57,770 nucleotides of DNA, taken from NCBI GenBank assembly GCA_964469165.1, contig CAYXXZ010000008.1, positions 1-57,770 on the forward strand, in the 5' to 3' direction. The DNA comes from CAYXXZ01 sp964469165 (lineage in GTDB: Bacteria > Pseudomonadota > Gammaproteobacteria > Pseudomonadales > Porticoccaceae). Position numbers and translations under genes: made by a program. This document shows positions 32,004 through 40,509 of the stretch, piece by piece; positions within the stretch are counted from its first letter, which is position 1; every line of letters starts with the position of its first letter. A model generated the notes under the pieces. It saw nothing but the letters and a program-made list of their open reading frames with translations. It had not been told where the DNA came from and did no database searches.

Positions 32004-32170
32004 GTCTGCATTATGCCGCGCGAACGAAATCCCACCAGCATTTTTTACTGTTTTCAGCGGCAGCGGCACTGCGAACCAGGGCCGCACTCAGCGCAGCCAA
32101 CATGGATGGCGAGAGCCTGCTAGACTTCTTCTCTCCCGCTGTAAAGCCGCTCACGCGCAAGAGACAAGCC

Positions 32171-33664
32171 ATGAACGACACCCTCGATCTCGCCCTCGAC
32201 AAGCCGTCCCTGATGCTCGATGCAAACTGTATCGCCGGGGAATGGCAACCGGCACTGAGCGGCCAGCGATACCCGGTGGTGAACCCCGCCACTGGCGAAG
32301 CCTTTGCCACCGTCGCGGACAGCGGCGTCGACGATGCCGCGGCGGCACTGGATGCCGCGAGCGCCGCCTTTCCCGCCTGGCGCGACACCTCCGCCCGCGA
32401 GCGCGCGACCTTTCTCAAGGCCTGGCACCGCAAACTCCTCGACCACAGCGAAGATCTCGCGCGCCTCATGTCACGTGAGCAGGGCAAGCCACTGCCGGAG
32501 GCGCGCGGCGAGGTCGCCTATGGCGCGGCCTATGTGGAATGGTTTGCCGAAGAGGCGGTGCGCGCCTATGGCGATATTCTTCCCACCCTGCTGCCCGGTC
32601 GAAAGCAGATGGCCGTCAAGGAGCCGGTGGGCGTGGTCGCGGCCATCACGCCCTGGAATTTTCCGCTCGCGATGCTCGCCCGCAAGCTCGCACCCGCGCT
32701 GGCCGCAGGGTGCACGGTAGTCGCCAAGCCCGCCGAAGATACGCCGCTGACCGCTCTCGCCCTGGTGAAACTTGCCCAGGATGCCGGCATTCCCGCAGGG
32801 GTGCTCAACATTGTCACGGCGTCGCGCAGCAATACCGCACCGACCGTGGCGTACTGGCTCAAGGATGCGCGGGTTCGCAAGGTCAGCTTCACCGGCTCCA
32901 CGGCGGTGGGAAAATATCTGGCCCGGGAATCTGCCGACACCTTGAAAAAGCTATCATTGGAACTTGGCGGAAACGCGCCCTTCATCGTCTTCGAGGACGC
33001 CGACCTGGATGCCGCCGTGGAAGGCTTGATCGCCGCCAAATTCCGCAACAGCGGCCAGACCTGCGTGTGCCCCAACAGGGTCTACGTGCACCAGGCCGTA
33101 CACGACGATTTCGCGGTGCGCCTCGCGCTGCGCGTCGCCGCGCTCCGCGTTGGGCCGGCTACCCATGCCGCATCCGACCTGGGCCCGCTGATCAATGGCC
33201 GCGCCGTCGAGAAAGTGGAACGCCACGTGCGCGACGCCCTCGCCAAGGGCGGGCGCATCATGACCGGCGGCGAACCCTTGCGCGACAGCGTGGCGGATGG
33301 ACCTTTCTATTACAGCCCAACGGTGATCGCCAACGCCAGCGCCGACATGGCGCTGCACGACGAGGAAACCTTCGGGCCGGTGGTACCGCTGTTCAGCTTC
33401 GCCAATGAACAGGAAGCCGTGGCACTGGCGAACGACACACCCTTCGGGCTCGCCGCCTACTTCTACACCCGGAACCTGCCCCGCAGCTGGCGCATCGCAC
33501 GCCAGCTGGAAGCCGGCATCATCGGTATCAACGAAGGACGCATCTCCAGCGAAGCGGCACCCTTCGGCGGCATCAAGGAATCCGGCTACGGCCGCGAAGG
33601 CTCGCGCTACGGCCTCGACGATTACATGCAGATCAAGTATCTGTGTTTGGGGGGAATGGAATAG
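32171..33664 (+). CDS. gabD: NAD(P)-dependent succinate-semialdehyde dehydrogenase
   Basis: A 497-residue aldehyde dehydrogenase. TPWNFPLAMLARKLAPALAAG, FTGSTAVGK, the catalytic Glu in LELGGNAPFI and the catalytic Cys in NSGQTCVCPNR are present; PFGGIKESGYGREGS closes the family pattern. The CVC sequence at the active site and overall likeness fit GabD-type enzymes, which oxidise succinate semialdehyde, although glutarate semialdehyde cannot be excluded. ATG at 32171 gives the usual N-terminus; an earlier ATG at 32102 is less likely. No gabT is beside it. Confidence 0.9.
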   Translation: MNDTLDLALDKPSLMLDANCIAGEWQPALSGQRYPVVNPATGEAFATVADSGVDDAAAALDAASAAFPAWRDTSARERATFLKAWHRKLLDHSEDLARLMSREQGKPLPEARGEVAYGAAYVEWFAEEAVRAYGDILPTLLPGRKQMAVKEPVGVVAAITPWNFPLAMLARKLAPALAAGCTVVAKPAEDTPLTALALVKLAQDAGIPAGVLNIVTASRSNTAPTVAYWLKDARVRKVSFTGSTAVGKYLARESADTLKKLSLELGGNAPFIVFEDADLDAAVEGLIAAKFRNSGQTCVCPNRVYVHQAVHDDFAVRLALRVAALRVGPATHAASDLGPLINGRAVEKVERHVRDALAKGGRIMTGGEPLRDSVADGPFYYSPTVIANASADMALHDEETFGPVVPLFSFANEQEAVALANDTPFGLAAYFYTRNLPRSWRIARQLEAGIIGINEGRISSEAAPFGGIKESGYGREGSRYGLDDYMQIKYLCLGGME

Positions 33665-33669
33665 CAGGT

Positions 33670-33856
33670 AGCTGTAAGCCGTAAGCTTTAAGCAGGCATG
33701 CGGCTACACCGTACCCTGTTCGTGTGTAGGAGCCTGCCTGCAGGCGACACAACCATCGGGACGCACGGCATACAGGTCGCCTGCAGGCAGGCTCCACAAT
33801 TGTCTGACAGAGCACGGCTCTTCCAGTGGCCTGCTTAAAGCTTACGGCTTACAGCT
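33670..33856. repeat. nested palindromic element with perfect 28-bp terminal inverted repeats
   Basis: The arms 33670-33697 and 33829-33856 are exact inverse copies made of GTAAGC/TTTAAGC words. They enclose a complete paired REP-like element at 33726-33797. The whole 187-base structure could fold as one cruciform or resemble a MITE. It lies between gabD and osmC. Confidence 0.85.
33726..33797. repeat. paired REP-like element inside a larger palindrome
   Basis: The arms start with GTAGGAGCCTGCCTGCAGGC and its inverse; the right arm lacks one base near its end. The centre matches that of the tandem copies at 15180-15532. Confidence 0.85.
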
Positions 33857-33906
33857 CGCCTCCCAAGACTGCAGTCCAAGCCCCAACCTTCGTAAAGGAG
33901 TCAACC

Positions 33907-34308
33907 ATGCGCACCGTCAGCACCGCTTCCGCCCAGCTTGCGGAGACCGATTTCCTCACTCGCATCAGGGCGGGATCACACCAGTTTCTCGCCGACGAGC
34001 CCGAGGCCGTTGGCGGCAAGGATGCGGGCCCTTCCCCCGACGATTATCTACTCGCCGCGCTGGCTTCCTGCACGCTGATCACGCTGCGCATGTATGCACA
34101 GCGCAAGGGCTGGGCGCTGGGCACACTGGATGTGCAGGTGACGTTGAAGAAGGACGACGAAAAACGCTCCCATATCGAGCGCGAGTTATCCAGCAGCGCG
34201 GAGCTCTCTGATGAGCAGTGGCAAAAGCTCCTGGAGATCGCCGCGAAAACCCCGGTGACTCTCACGCTATCTCAGGGCGCCGCCATCACCACACAGCGCG
34301 GGGGCTGA
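33907..34308 (+). CDS. OsmC family protein with a single cysteine
   Basis: 133 residues with the OsmC fold pattern: GGKDAGPSPDDYLLAALASCTLITLRMYA contains the first catalytic Cys at residue 55. OsmC/Ohr peroxidases normally have a second Cys in a later CPV-type motif; here it reads KTPVTLTL, so the resolving Cys is Thr and the protein has only one Cys. AAAGGAG lies before the ATG. It may act as a one-Cys peroxidase with an external partner, or have another role. Confidence 0.87.
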   Translation: MRTVSTASAQLAETDFLTRIRAGSHQFLADEPEAVGGKDAGPSPDDYLLAALASCTLITLRMYAQRKGWALGTLDVQVTLKKDDEKRSHIERELSSSAELSDEQWQKLLEIAAKTPVTLTLSQGAAITTQRGG

Positions 34309-34387
34309 CCGAAACGGCGTTGCGGCTGGCGCAATCGAGGGGAAAGGTTACAATTCCGGCTCCACCAATACCGAGAAGAGTAACCCC

Positions 34388-34570
34388 ATGAAAGCTGCCT
34401 ATCTTGCTGTTTCTGCCCTGAGTCTCGTTCTGCTGAGCGCCTGTGCTCCCGAAGTGGGCAGTACGAAGTGGTGCGAAAAAATGAAGCAACTTCCCAAGGG
34501 GGAATGGTCCATGAACGACGCCCGCGATTTTGCCAGCCACTGCATATTTCCCCAGGAAAACGAAAAATAA
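34388..34570 (+). CDS. DUF3012 small lipoprotein
   Basis: 60 residues. A lipobox LLSAC at the signal end is followed by APEVGSTKWCEKM, KGEWSMNDARDFASHC, the conserved DUF3012 core with two Cys. Probably anchored in the outer membrane. Function unknown. It ends 15 bases from the convergent stop of the CDP-alcohol transferase gene. Confidence 0.85.
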   Translation: MKAAYLAVSALSLVLLSACAPEVGSTKWCEKMKQLPKGEWSMNDARDFASHCIFPQENEK

Positions 34571-34584
34571 ATCCTCACGAAAAC

Positions 34585-35250
34585 TCAATGGCGGTCCCGG
34601 CGCTGCTCTTCGCGAACCTCCCGGCGCTGGGTCCGCTTTTCCCTCAATCTTTCCCGCTGCAGTTGCAGTTGCCTGCGCGCCCGCCGCGACAGGTTGCGCG
34701 CGTGGATGAAACTCGGCACGTTGTACTGGATGCGGTTGAGCACGAACACGATCATCAACACCTCCAGCGCCACCAGCATGTGGAAGCAGATCACCAGGCG
34801 CAGCCACAGCGCGTCGCCCCACAAGGCCAGAATGTAATAGGCGGGCGCGATGAGCACGGCGGCGGCCTTTGCCGCCCAGGTATGGAAGCGCGGTAATACG
34901 CCGAACTTGAACAGGCTCGCCAGCATGGGCAGGCAGTAAAACCCGACACCCATCAGCAGAAACCACTTCTGCGCCGCAAAATGCTGGGGCCACAACAGCC
35001 ACAGGCCGACGATCATGGTCACGTAGGTGAAAAGATCTCCCCAGCTATCGAGCTTGACACCCAACTCGCTGGTCTGGTGGAGAAGACGCGCCAGATAGCC
35101 ATCCAGCGCATCCGAAGCAAGGCTGATTGCCAGCAGGGTCAGGAAAGTCGTTTCTTCACCCAGCGCCGCCAATACCACGAGCACAGGGGCGAGCACGATC
35201 CGCAGGGCACTGAGTGCATTGGGTATCGTCAGTGTTCTGGCTACCCGCAA
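34585..35250 (-). CDS. CDP-alcohol phosphatidyltransferase family membrane enzyme
   Basis: 221 residues with about six hydrophobic segments. DALDGYLARLLHQTSELGVKLDSWGD fits the family signature (three Asp that bind the metal and the CDP-alcohol). A very basic Arg-rich C-terminal tail is unusual for PgsA or PssA. Start is TTG at 35250 with GGAGAG five bases upstream. It follows rlmB and likely shares its transcript. The acceptor alcohol cannot be read from sequence. Confidence 0.85.
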   Translation of the reverse strand: MRVARTLTIPNALSALRIVLAPVLVVLAALGEETTFLTLLAISLASDALDGYLARLLHQTSELGVKLDSWGDLFTYVTMIVGLWLLWPQHFAAQKWFLLMGVGFYCLPMLASLFKFGVLPRFHTWAAKAAAVLIAPAYYILALWGDALWLRLVICFHMLVALEVLMIVFVLNRIQYNVPSFIHARNLSRRARRQLQLQRERLREKRTQRREVREEQRRDRH

Positions 35251-35268
35251 TTGTGCTCTCCAGCCGGT

Positions 35269-36030
35269 TCAAAGCGCGCGCTGGCGCACGATCTCGTAGA
35301 GACAGACTCCGGTGGCAACGGACACGTTGAGGCTGCTGACACTTCCCGCCATGGGAAGCTTGATCAGCAGATCACACTGCTCCCGCGTCAGCCTGCGCAT
35401 GCCCTCGCCTTCCGCGCCCATCACCAGCGCGATGGCGCCGCGAAGATCCGCGCTGTAGATCTCGCCGCTGGCATCGCCATCCGTGCCCACTACCCAGACT
35501 CCCCGCTCCTGAATCTGGCGCAACAGGCGCGCCAGATTGGTCACCACCACGAAGGGTACGGTCTCGGCAGCGCCGCTGGCTACCTTGCGCACCGTCGCGG
35601 TGATGCCCACGGATCTGTCCTTGGGCGCAATGACCGCATCCACACCCGCGCCGTCCGCCGTGCGCAGACAGGCGCCGAGATTATGGGGATCGGTAATGCC
35701 ATCCAGAACCAGCAGCAGTGGCGGGCGATCCAGGCCATCGAGCAGGCTGAACAAAAAATGCTCGTCACGCACCTCGCCCTGCGAACACAGCGCCACAACG
35801 CCCTGATGATTGCCCGGCGCGAGGGTTTCCAGTTCATCCCGCGATGCCTGCGCGACGGGAATTTCCAGGGTCTGCGCCAGCGCGCGAATCTTGGCGAGGC
35901 GCTGATCGTTGCGGCCCCGCTGCAGGCGCAGTTCCTTGACCCGGTCAGGCTCCGTCTTGAGCAGGGCAAGCACGGCGTGCAATCCGTATACCCATTCCTG
36001 TTGCTGGGACGGTGCCTTGGTTTTGGTCAT
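35269..36030 (-). CDS. rlmB: 23S rRNA (guanosine-2'-O-)-methyltransferase RlmB
   Basis: 253 residues of the SpoU/TrmH class. An N-terminal substrate-binding domain (VYGLHAVLALL) is followed by the knotted methyltransferase motifs: DGITDPHNLGACLRTADGAGVDAVI, ALVMGAEGEGMRRL and LPMAGSVSSLNVSVATGVCLYE. It methylates G2251 in the peptidyl-transferase region. It begins six bases after the rnr stop, the usual pairing. Confidence 0.97.
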   Translation of the reverse strand: MTKTKAPSQQQEWVYGLHAVLALLKTEPDRVKELRLQRGRNDQRLAKIRALAQTLEIPVAQASRDELETLAPGNHQGVVALCSQGEVRDEHFLFSLLDGLDRPPLLLVLDGITDPHNLGACLRTADGAGVDAVIAPKDRSVGITATVRKVASGAAETVPFVVVTNLARLLRQIQERGVWVVGTDGDASGEIYSADLRGAIALVMGAEGEGMRRLTREQCDLLIKLPMAGSVSSLNVSVATGVCLYEIVRQRAL

Positions 36031-36036
36031 CGGGAA

Positions 36037-38508
36037 TCAGCGCCTCTTTCGCCGCGAGTCTTTTCGGGGCCCGGATTCTACTTTGCCCTTGCTCCCTTTG
36101 GTATTCTTGACAGCTTTTTTGGCGCGGGGCGAGCCATCGGCCTCGGCACCGCTGGCAATGGCGCGGATCGGATTGGCATCATCAGCGGAAGATTTTCGTG
36201 GCGAGCGCTTGCGGATTCTGCCAACCTGATGATCACCCGCAAGCGTCGGACTGGCCGTCCCCGATTTACCCTCGTGCCCCGGCTGCTCGACCAGGTCGAA
36301 ATCCACCTTGCGCTCTTCGAGATCGACGCGGCTGACCCGCACGCGCAGCGTATCGCCGAGACGAAACACGCGTCTGGTACGCTCGCCCACCAGGCGGTGA
36401 TGAGCGGGCTCATGGTAGTAGTAATCCTTGGGCAGACCGGTGATGTGAACCAGTCCTTCGACGAAAAGATCGGCAAGCTCCACGAAGAGACCAAAGCCCA
36501 CCACCGCGGTTACCGTGCCGCGGTACTCTTCACCCACCTTGTCCAGCAGATACTCGCACTTGAGCCAGGTTTCCACATCGCGGGTGGCCTCGTCGGCACG
36601 CCGCTCCGTGAAAGAACTGTGCTCCCCTGCTGCGGCAATCGCGGCGCCGTCGTAGGGGTAGGATTCCTGAAAAGAGAGCGCTGGCGCACCGTCGACACGC
36701 AACAGGTGCGGAACCTTCCGGTTGCTGCGCAGCAGGGCGCGCACCGCGCGGTGTACGAGCAAGTCCGGATAGCGGCGGATGGGTGACGTGAAATGGGTGT
36801 AGGCGTCGTAGTTGAGGCCGAAGTGACCGTCGTTGTCGGCGGTATATTCGGCGCGGCTCATGGAGCGCAGCATCACCGACTGAATGACATGCGCATCCGG
36901 GCGCTCGGCGATGCGCGTCAATACCCGCTGGTAATCCATGGGCGTCGGCGCATCACCGCCCGCCAACGCCACCCCGATCTCGGCGAGGAATTCGCGCAGG
37001 TTGGCGAGCTTCTCTTCGCCAGGCCCCTCGTGTACCCGGTAGAGCGCCGGCAGGCGGCTTTTCTCCAGCAGGGTCGCGGCGCACACGTTGGCCGCCAGCA
37101 TGCACTCCTCGATGAGCTTATGGGCGTCGGTGCGCACTTCGGGAATGATCTGTTCGATCTTGCGCTGCTCGTCGAACAGAATGCGGGTTTCACCCGTTTC
37201 AAAATCGATGGCACCGCGCTCATCGCGGCGCTGACGCAGCATCAGATACAACGCGTAAAGGCTGTCGATGCGCGAAACGATGGCGCGAAACTGCTGGCGC
37301 ACCGCGCTGTCTGCGTCATCCTGCTGGGCGATCATGCCTGCAACCTGGGTATAGGTGAGCCGCGCGCGCGAATGCATCACCGCCTCGTAGAAACGGAAAC
37401 GGCTCACCTCGCCGCTGCGGGTGACATTCATCTCGCACACCATGCACAGACGGTCCACCTCGGGTTTCAGCGAGCACAGGCCGTTGGACAGCTTCTCCGG
37501 CAGCATGGGCACCACCTCGCCGGGGAAATACACCGAGGTGCCGCGATTGCGCGCTTCCTGGTCCAGGGCGCTGCCCGGCCGGACATAGTGCGACACGTCG
37601 GCAATGGCCACGTAGAGGCGCCAGCCTCCACGCACCGTCTCGCAATAAACAGCGTCATCGAAATCCTTGGCATCCTCACCGTCGATGGTGACGAAATCCA
37701 GATCGCGCAGATCGATGCGATGGCGCTTGTCTTCTTCCCCGACCTCATCGCTGAGCGCCTCCAGTTCGGGAGTCACCGCCTCCGGCCATTCGTGGGGGAT
37801 ATTGTAATTGTGCAGACTGGTGATGATCTCCATGCCCGGCGCGCGGTGTTCGCCGAGCACCTGAATCACCCGGCCCGTCGGCAACAGATCGCGAGACGGC
37901 TGCCGGGTGATGGCCGCCAGCACCATCTGACCGCTCGCCGCGCCGCCGTCTTCCTCGCGGGGTACCATGATGTCCTGGCTCAGGCGCGGGTTGTCCGGGC
38001 GCACGAAACTCACGCCACCTTCGACGAAATAGCGGCCCACCACCTTGCTGGTGTTGTGGCTCAACACCTCGACGATGGAGCCCTCGGGGCGGCCGCGCCG
38101 ATCCCAGCCCGAGATGCGCACCAGCACCTCGTCACCGTCGAACACCCTGCGCATCTGGCGGCTCGACAGGTAGATGTCCTGGCTTTCGCCGCAGGCCACG
38201 AAACCAAAGCCCTCGGGATGGCCGATGACCCGTCCCTTGCTGAGACTCATCTTGTCCAGGGTGCCAAAGCCGCCGCGCCGGTTGGATGCCAACTGGCCGT
38301 CCCGCACCATGGCGCCCATGCGGCGGCGCAAGGCTTCCAGGGCGTCCTCATCGTGCAGGTCGAGCGCCTCGGCCACCTCCTCGCGGGTCATGGGGCCGAC
38401 GTGATTCTGGATGAGGGCAAGAATGACTTCCCGGCTGGGAATGGGGTTTTCGTACTTGGCCGCTTCGCGGGCGGCGTGGGGATCCTGGGGAATCTGCTTT
38501 TTCTTCAA
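36037..38508 (-). CDS. rnr: ribonuclease R
   Basis: 823 residues: winged-helix N-terminal domain (about 27-85), cold-shock OB folds, the RNB catalytic domain with TIDGEDAKDFDDAVY carrying the metal-binding Asp cluster, an S1 domain (GTVTAVVGFGLFVEL) and a Lys/Arg-rich tail (KGSKGKVESGPRKDSRRKRR). It degrades structured RNA. The start appears to be TTG at 38508, since MKKKQIPQDPHA fits the family and no ATG is nearby. First gene of rnr-rlmB-CDP-alcohol transferase. Confidence 0.97.
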   Translation of the reverse strand: MKKKQIPQDPHAAREAAKYENPIPSREVILALIQNHVGPMTREEVAEALDLHDEDALEALRRRMGAMVRDGQLASNRRGGFGTLDKMSLSKGRVIGHPEGFGFVACGESQDIYLSSRQMRRVFDGDEVLVRISGWDRRGRPEGSIVEVLSHNTSKVVGRYFVEGGVSFVRPDNPRLSQDIMVPREEDGGAASGQMVLAAITRQPSRDLLPTGRVIQVLGEHRAPGMEIITSLHNYNIPHEWPEAVTPELEALSDEVGEEDKRHRIDLRDLDFVTIDGEDAKDFDDAVYCETVRGGWRLYVAIADVSHYVRPGSALDQEARNRGTSVYFPGEVVPMLPEKLSNGLCSLKPEVDRLCMVCEMNVTRSGEVSRFRFYEAVMHSRARLTYTQVAGMIAQQDDADSAVRQQFRAIVSRIDSLYALYLMLRQRRDERGAIDFETGETRILFDEQRKIEQIIPEVRTDAHKLIEECMLAANVCAATLLEKSRLPALYRVHEGPGEEKLANLREFLAEIGVALAGGDAPTPMDYQRVLTRIAERPDAHVIQSVMLRSMSRAEYTADNDGHFGLNYDAYTHFTSPIRRYPDLLVHRAVRALLRSNRKVPHLLRVDGAPALSFQESYPYDGAAIAAAGEHSSFTERRADEATRDVETWLKCEYLLDKVGEEYRGTVTAVVGFGLFVELADLFVEGLVHITGLPKDYYYHEPAHHRLVGERTRRVFRLGDTLRVRVSRVDLEERKVDFDLVEQPGHEGKSGTASPTLAGDHQVGRIRKRSPRKSSADDANPIRAIASGAEADGSPRAKKAVKNTKGSKGKVESGPRKDSRRKRR

Positions 38509-38568
38509 GCTCTATGCTCTTCTGTTTCAGTTACCACGACAGGGTAGCAGAAAATTTTGCAAAGAGAA

Positions 38569-38596
38569 TTGACAATTCCGTCAGCCATGTTAAAGT
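38569..38596 (+). promoter_or_regulatory. promoter of tRNA-Leu
   Basis: TTGACA (38569-38574) and TAAAGT (38591-38596) are 16 bases apart. The following GCGCGCCTC is a G+C-rich discriminator of the kind used for stringently controlled stable RNA. Confidence 0.75.
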
Positions 38597-38638
38597 GCGC
38601 GCCTCTTCGGGAGAGAGACATATTCTTCCCCAAGAATT

Positions 38639-38725
38639 GCCCAGATGGCGGAACTGGTAGACGCGCTAGCTTCAGGTGCTAGTGACCTTACGGTCGTGGA
38701 GGTTCAAGTCCTCTTCTGGGCACCA
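38639..38725 (+). tRNA. tRNA-Leu (anticodon CAG)
   Basis: An 87-base class II tRNA. The acceptor stem GCCCAGA pairs with TCTGGGC. The anticodon stem CTAGC/GCTAG encloses TTCAGGT with anticodon CAG at 38673-38675. A variable arm (TGACCTTACGGTCG) and the T arm GGTTCAAGTCC follow. CCA is encoded. Its 3' end abuts the integrase remnant, so it is the probable insertion site of the island. Confidence 0.97.
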
Positions 38726-38770
38726 AATTGAGTTCCAGAGACATCCACTAAAGTCTCTAAGTTATTGAAA

Positions 38771-38795
38771 AAGCCCGCGAAAGCGGGCTTTTTCG
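38771..38795 (+). terminator. intrinsic terminator after tRNA-Leu
   Basis: AAGCCCGC, loop GAAA, then GCGGGCTT followed by TTTTC. Confidence 0.9.
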
Positions 38796-38838
38796 TTCCA
38801 GGAAGCTCTACTCTCGTCCATGGGGAGCCAGGTGCAAA

Positions 38839-38887
38839 TGAGTACATTTTTGAGTACATTAAAGTTCGAGTTAGAAAAGTGTACTCA
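38839..38887. repeat. TGAGTACA repeats before the integrase start
   Basis: TGAGTACATT occurs at 38839 and 38851 (12-base period), and the inverse TGTACTCA at 38880-38887, just before the integrase ATG. Likely integrase arm-type or operator sites. Confidence 0.6.
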
Positions 38888-38931
38888 CCATGGCCCTTAC
38901 TACACGAGAAATCCAAGCAGCGAAGCGTGAA

Positions 38932-39497
38932 TACTCCACCGGCTCAAGCCGGTAGCTTCAGGTTACGGCTGAAAGCCGGATCAATCGGCCATGCGGCCGA
39001 TGGCTGTCGCTACACCACGTCAAAGTCATCATCCGGCTCCGGCGGCTTCTGATTCTTGATGTACTCTTTCCACACTTCGTCCGTCACGTTACCGCTACTC
39101 GCAACCCAGTAGCCCCGCCCCCATAGATGCTGACCCCAGTAACGCTTCCGTAACTTCCCGTACTCCGACAACAACTTATGGGAGCTCTTCCCTTTTAAGT
39201 ACTGCACCGCTCGTGATACTGACAAGTTCGGCGGAATACCTATCAGCATATGGACATGGTCCCGATTGATCGACCCAGCATAGATATGCATTTCTTTACT
39301 GCGCGCTATCTCACGCAAAAGCTCTCGGCACCTATGACCTACGTCACCACCCAGCACCTGATAACGGTACTTCGTCGTCCACACAAGGTGGTATTTACAG
39401 TCCCAGACTGTATGGCTTCCGCTCTTGTAATGTTCCATCTCGATAGCATATACCAGCCACCCATCCGCCGCCTAAAGGCGGGGGGTTTACAGATCCC
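38932..39497 (-). mobile_element. IS200/IS605-type element
   Basis: A transposase gene of the Y1 class is flanked by subterminal hairpins: ACCGGCTCAAGCCGGT at 38938-38953 on one side and CCGCCTAAAGGCGG at 39468-39481 on the other. There are no terminal inverted repeats or target duplication, as expected for this family. Exact ends are uncertain by about ten bases. It interrupts the island integrase. Confidence 0.82.
39010..39438 (-). CDS. tnpA: IS200-family transposase TnpA
   Basis: A 142-residue Y1 transposase. The HUH metal motif is in DHVHML (His61 and His63), and the catalytic Tyr is Tyr126 in NVTDEVWKEYI. Length and motifs look intact, so the element may still move single-stranded DNA. 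No tnpB partner is present. Confidence 0.95.
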   Translation of the reverse strand: MEHYKSGSHTVWDCKYHLVWTTKYRYQVLGGDVGHRCRELLREIARSKEMHIYAGSINRDHVHMLIGIPPNLSVSRAVQYLKGKSSHKLLSEYGKLRKRYWGQHLWGRGYWVASSGNVTDEVWKEYIKNQKPPEPDDDFDVV

Positions 39498-39645
39498 CTA
39501 ACGGGGACTCTAAAGACAAGCCCTACGGCCTAGCCGATGGCGGCGGCCTAGTCCTGTGGGTAATCCCCAACGGACAGAAGTACTGGCACTTCCGCTATCG
39601 CATTAACGACAAACAGCTACGCATCTCTCTGGAGGTTTACCCTAG

Positions 39646-39801
39646 GATGCGCTGCAACACTAGCAAGTCCAGCCCTCACATCGCTCAGAACGACTGCGTC
39701 ACGCGTGATATCACGCATCACGTCAAGTACAGTGCATGTATCAACACACAACACAGGTGCACCCAGTGCGGCCAAGCCTACGACATCTTCGGAACTGATA
39801 C
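39646..39801. other. gap after the integrase remnant
   Basis: The sequence no longer matches an integrase after VYP. I see no gene, only direct-repeat-like ACGCGTGATATCACGC words near 39700 (an ATCACG palindrome). Confidence 0.5.
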
Positions 39802-40464
39802 TCATAGGCGAGATTGGCCGTATTGTTCAAGCAGTCCGAGTGCAAATTCATAGTCAATCGCTAGTTCCCTAGCTGTATGTTCCGGCCACCCTTCAATTTC
39901 TATAAGCCATCGGGCTAAATGTTCAGAATCTGCCCTCTTTGGGGAGCGATACGCTTCGATCAGAAATGTAAACCAACGCGCTTGATCCATAGGGTGAGAA
40001 GCTCCCGTGGATTTGTTGGCCGACCTTGAAAAACGCCGCAATGCGATCGCTGGGCCTTCTGTCATCCAGTCTTCCAGTGTCTGCCTGGATGAGGTCAGCT
40101 CAATCTCGAATTCATTATTCTCTGCCGCAGGCTTCACTACCCGATCAACGAAGTCCATCAAAATAGTGTTGTATTTTGTGATACCAAGTTCGCTGACATT
40201 TTGTGGAACGATGTTCGCGACCCTATACCCACCCTTTTCTTGCCAAAGCACCAATCCAGAGTCGTCAATATCATCGAATGAAGCACGCACCAGAACAACA
40301 ACATCCTCGTCTCCGGGGAAACCTCCTTTGATCATTTTTTCTCGCTCCACATCGTGACGCCAAGGATCTTGGGCCTGAGACAAAATGCAATTACGGATAG
40401 AAATTGAAGCAGAACACTCTTTCAAATGAAGTTCCTGAAAAACCTCAATGCCATTATCTTTCAT
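39802..40464 (-). CDS. island protein of unknown function
   Basis: 220 residues, soluble, no signal or membrane segment. An acidic and mixed helix/strand N-terminal part (DEDVVVLVRASFDDIDDSG) is followed by a helical C-terminal part ending in ARWLIEIEGWPEHTARELAIDYEFALGLLEQYG. I do not recognise the family. It sits 45 bases beyond the HipA-like gene on the same strand and may be co-transcribed with it as a third component, which is speculation. G+C is lower than in the core. Confidence 0.6.
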   Translation of the reverse strand: MKDNGIEVFQELHLKECSASISIRNCILSQAQDPWRHDVEREKMIKGGFPGDEDVVVLVRASFDDIDDSGLVLWQEKGGYRVANIVPQNVSELGITKYNTILMDFVDRVVKPAAENNEFEIELTSSRQTLEDWMTEGPAIALRRFSRSANKSTGASHPMDQARWFTFLIEAYRSPKRADSEHLARWLIEIEGWPEHTARELAIDYEFALGLLEQYGQSRL

Positions 40465-40509
40465 GTTAAGCCCACGCTGGAGAGTGTAAGTTACGGCTAA
40501 AAGAAGAAG

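Larger units (their letters stand above)
38890..39645 (+). pseudogene. tyrosine integrase remnant, split by an IS and truncated
   Basis: The first piece starts with ATG at 38890 and reads MALTTREIQAAKRE, the usual start of DUF4102-type prophage and island integrases. The frame is lost at about 38935. The second piece resumes near 39506 with DSKDKPYGLADGGGLVLWV and IPNGQKYWHFRYRI up to ISLEVYP near 39645. Joined, the pieces give the first 60 or so residues of the N-terminal domain; the core-binding and catalytic domains are missing. An IS200-type element accounts for the break. Confidence 0.85.

Noticed and set aside
39010..39438. IS200-type transposase as the RAYT enzyme that spreads the REP-like repeats
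   Set aside because: Its length, HUH and Tyr positions are those of plain IS200 TnpA, and its flanking hairpins differ in sequence from the REP-like arms.
39617..39805. 62-codon minus-strand frame
   Set aside because: It overlaps the integrase remnant, has no recognisable motif and no ribosome-binding site.
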